This document shows positions 30,996 to 32,701 of a stretch of 32,701 bases of DNA, piece by piece. Both the position numbers and the translations under genes were made by a program. Origin of the DNA: Lachnospiraceae bacterium (GTDB lineage Bacteria > Bacillota > Clostridia > Lachnospirales > Lachnospiraceae); contig JAFUAB010000054.1 in the NCBI GenBank assembly GCA_017460885.1, positions 1-32,701 of the forward strand, read 5' to 3'. The first letter of the stretch is position 1, and the number at the start of each line of letters is the position of its first letter. Under the pieces are notes generated by a model. The model made no database searches, was not told the origin of the DNA, and was given only the letters and a program-made list of their open reading frames with translations.

Positions 30996-31023
30996 ATTGT
31001 AACAAAGCACCCTTAAAAGTCAA
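30996..31023 (-). promoter_or_regulatory. Promoter of the candidate toxin mRNA
   Basis: On the minus strand TTGACT (31018-31023) and TACAAT (30996-31001) are spaced by 16 bases, with TGT before the -10 as an extended element. The predicted start is near 30989, which gives a leader of about 140 nt before the GTG. Confidence 0.7.
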
Positions 31024-31048
31024 TCTATTTATAATTGAAAAGATAGTG

Positions 31049-31074
31049 GACAGGAGTAACATCCTGTCTTTTTT
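31049..31074 (+). terminator. Intrinsic terminator before the next phage-like gene
   Basis: A perfect 7-bp stem GACAGGA/TCCTGTC with a 6-nt loop is followed by six T. It would stop plus-strand transcripts that pass the toxin locus, just 27 bases before the start of the next gene. It marks the right edge of the inserted locus. Confidence 0.8.
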
Positions 31075-31100
31075 AGTTGTCTTGAAAATGGAGGGAACTC

Positions 31101-31649
31101 ATGGAAAACACTGGCAAAATCACTGTTGAAGAATTTCTGGCAGACGTTAGGAAGCTTCCTAACAACGAAGCGGCGCTGAAAAGATTCTATAAGAATCACG
31201 TTGTCAAAACCTTCGTGGATTATGAGACCAAGATCGCGGATGTCAGGCGTATCACGGACGTGGGCAATTACGTTGCCGTTACGGATCCGGTCACCGGTGA
31301 GGAGCGCGCGGCGTTTAAGAGGAACTCTCCCACTATGGAGTTCCTGCTGAGGCTGAGACTGATCCTGCACTACTCCGATCTGCAGATGGATGTTGATTCG
31401 GAAAAAGGGCTGGCGGCCCTGAATGATCTCGAACGGGTTGGCGCGGTTGACGGACTGCTTGCGGCCATCCCTTCTGCGGAAATGAGCAAGTGGCGTGAAA
31501 TGATGAAAATGATGAACGACGACATCCTGCTCAATGAGCGCGACTTCGCCTCTTACATGGACACCCGCATGGATTCCATGCAGATGATGCTGAAGACGAT
31601 GCAGGAGGGACTCGAGTCCGTGATCAAGGTAATGGGGAAAGAAGAATAA
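31101..31649 (+). CDS. Hypothetical phage-like protein, 182 residues
   Basis: This soluble, mostly helical, charged protein begins MENTGKITVEEFLADVRKLP. It contains FLLRLRLILHYSDLQMDVDS in the middle and a Met-rich C-terminal helix (RMDSMQMMLKTMQEGLESVI). GGAGGGAACTC before the ATG is a good RBS. It ends two bases before the next gene, so the two are likely co-translated. It probably belongs to the virion assembly region of the prophage remnant. No named family is recognised. Confidence 0.6.
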   Translation: MENTGKITVEEFLADVRKLPNNEAALKRFYKNHVVKTFVDYETKIADVRRITDVGNYVAVTDPVTGEERAAFKRNSPTMEFLLRLRLILHYSDLQMDVDSEKGLAALNDLERVGAVDGLLAAIPSAEMSKWREMMKMMNDDILLNERDFASYMDTRMDSMQMMLKTMQEGLESVIKVMGKEE

Positions 31650-31651
31650 CC

Positions 31652-32119
31652 ATGGCCGGGCAGGGACGACAGCGAGAGCTGCGAACCGTGGCTTCCGTGT
31701 ATCAGAAGGAAGTGGCCAAGTTCAACAGGGCCATCGAGAAATACGCTTCCGGCCTGGAGGAACGGCTGAATGAAGTTGGCCTGGAAGTGGTGGGCCGGTG
31801 GTACGCGGAGTACCCCGACCCTCACGTATACAGGCGAAAGCGTAGCCTTTACCATGCCTTCAGGGTTGAAAGACAGGGATACAGCATAAATGTCATATTC
31901 GATTCCGAACTAATGGAAGACTACGGGCACAGGGTAAGCAACGAGTACATTTTTGAAAACTCTTTCATAAGAGGGTTTCACGGAGGCGCCGATAAGATCT
32001 CCGACGACAAGGTAGCGATGGGACGCCCTCCCCATCCCGACCCGGGATCCCCAATTCGGTTCCCGGAACCGGAGATTCGGTCAAGGGATTTATCCGCGGG
32101 GCATATTACAAAACGCTGA
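31652..32119 (+). CDS. Phage morphogenesis-like protein with altered C-terminus
   Basis: The first 125 or so residues look like a compact phage head-tail connector or HK97 gp10-like protein: FNRAIEKYASGLEERLNEVG, then VVGRWYAEYPDPHVYRRKRS and LYHAFRVERQG. RGFHGGADKISDDKVAMGRP follows. From about 32040 the frame turns into a low-quality tail (RSRDLSAGHITKR). A long open run lies in another frame over the same bases. The normal C-terminus is thus probably lost at a junction. The family call is tentative. Confidence 0.5.
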   Translation: MAGQGRQRELRTVASVYQKEVAKFNRAIEKYASGLEERLNEVGLEVVGRWYAEYPDPHVYRRKRSLYHAFRVERQGYSINVIFDSELMEDYGHRVSNEYIFENSFIRGFHGGADKISDDKVAMGRPPHPDPGSPIRFPEPEIRSRDLSAGHITKR

Positions 32120-32701
32120 CAACGCTGACGGATCTGCCTTTTGCTGGATGCTTCTACCTGCTGCACAAGGCTTCGGCCGGCGCCCTGTTAAACGGCTCGG
32201 TCCCTGCAAGAACCGGTGCAAGAGCATATCCAACCTATCATTGTTATCGCATAGGGGAAGGTGCCGGATCCGATGCAGAAGTAGCTATCATAGGGATAGT
32301 GCCCTATCGAGATGTTGCATCGGCGATTCAGAGCAATAATACCTTTTATATTCCGGAAACATCTACGGCATATAAATCCATGTATGCCCAGATAAACGGG
32401 GAAACGATCAACAGTCAGAACCTGATCTATGAGAAATACTCGGCTCCCGTATATGCTGCCAAAAGGCGGTACGAATCAGGAGGATCAGTTATCTCAGAAG
32501 AAGGATATTCGGCCGTCTACGGCGAGACCGGTATCGGCGTTGGACTTACGGTCAGAGCCGGTATCAATGATGGCGGCAGACTACGGATCGATGACTACCA
32601 GAAAGGGATCCTTTGTTCAAAAGCCATTATTCATTTGCGAAGGGTCATAGCCAGATCAACCGTATGCTCATCAATCCCCGATTTGATGATGTCTTCGCGG
32701 C
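31996..32701 (+). pseudogene. Long open frame without start, phage protein remnant, runs off the window
   Basis: The frame is open from 31996 to the window end. From about 32050 it reads like real protein: NSVPGTGDSVKGFIRGAYYK, then TLTTLTDLPFAGCFYLLHKA and VAIIGIVPYRDVASAIQSNN, and GETGIGVGLTVRAGINDGG. No ATG, GTG or TTG with an RBS opens it, and the first ATG is near 32377. Near 32600 coding quality moves to a third frame (FKSHYSFAKGHSQINRMLIN, PRFDDVFA). It is best read as a phage structural gene that lost its 5' end by deletion and then took an indel. The product is unknown. Confidence 0.4.

Overview
The window reads as chromosomal DNA of a Clostridia bacterium, most probably a Lachnospiraceae member. 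The evidence is the conserved Bacillota block ireB-ruvX-DUF1292-RNase J-ylbF-mltG-trmR-U32, an archaeal-type prolyl-tRNA synthetase with a C-terminal zinc domain, a BspA-type DUF285 surface protein, and DUF1703-type ATPase genes. The family assignment is an inference from gene content; no rRNA or other marker is present.

Positions 1-12,669 hold a long minus-strand housekeeping run, read from high to low coordinates: tatD, rsmA, a large TPR/pseudo-AAA protein, glgB, ireB, ruvX, a DUF1292 gene, an RNase J gene, a YlbF-family gene, an MltG-like membrane protein without its catalytic domain, trmR, and a TrhP-like U32 gene. Several junctions are ATGA stop/start overlaps. trmR and the U32 gene belong to one tRNA U34 modification route. 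RNase J sits with a YlbF-family partner of RNA decay. Hairpins separate glgB from ireB and rsmA from the TPR gene.

Positions 12,700-19,217 hold tRNA-Lys(CTT) with its own sigma-A-type promoter, proS, an O-antigen-ligase-like membrane protein, trmO (tsaA), and an intracellular GH13 alpha-glycosidase. Three copies of a 27-nt REP-like repeat lie at gene ends in the housekeeping part (1961, 10959, 14579). One forms a large palindrome that encodes the C-terminal tail of the ligase-like protein.

From about 19,300 to the end the window is accessory and partly decayed. It holds remnants of two ATPase genes fused at a deletion, a tyrosine-recombinase-like protein without recognisable catalytic residues, and a three-gene unit encoding a retropepsin-like aspartic protease. 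A frameshifted pseudogene and a large secreted DUF285 repeat protein follow. The rest is a damaged prophage-like segment on the plus strand: a zinc-ribbon protein, a terminase N-terminal stump joined to a virion-like fragment, small zinc, membrane and morphogenesis proteins, and an open frame without a start.

The most interesting signal is between 30,615 and 31,023, inside the phage-like segment. A 35-codon hydrophobic peptide gene on the minus strand has a strong RBS and its own promoter. It is opposed by a second strong promoter on the plus strand whose RNA would overlap the 3' end of the peptide mRNA. This is the layout of a type I toxin-antitoxin pair. The predicted ends of the peptide mRNA are complementary over 13 nt, which recalls the fold-back control of hok-type mRNAs.
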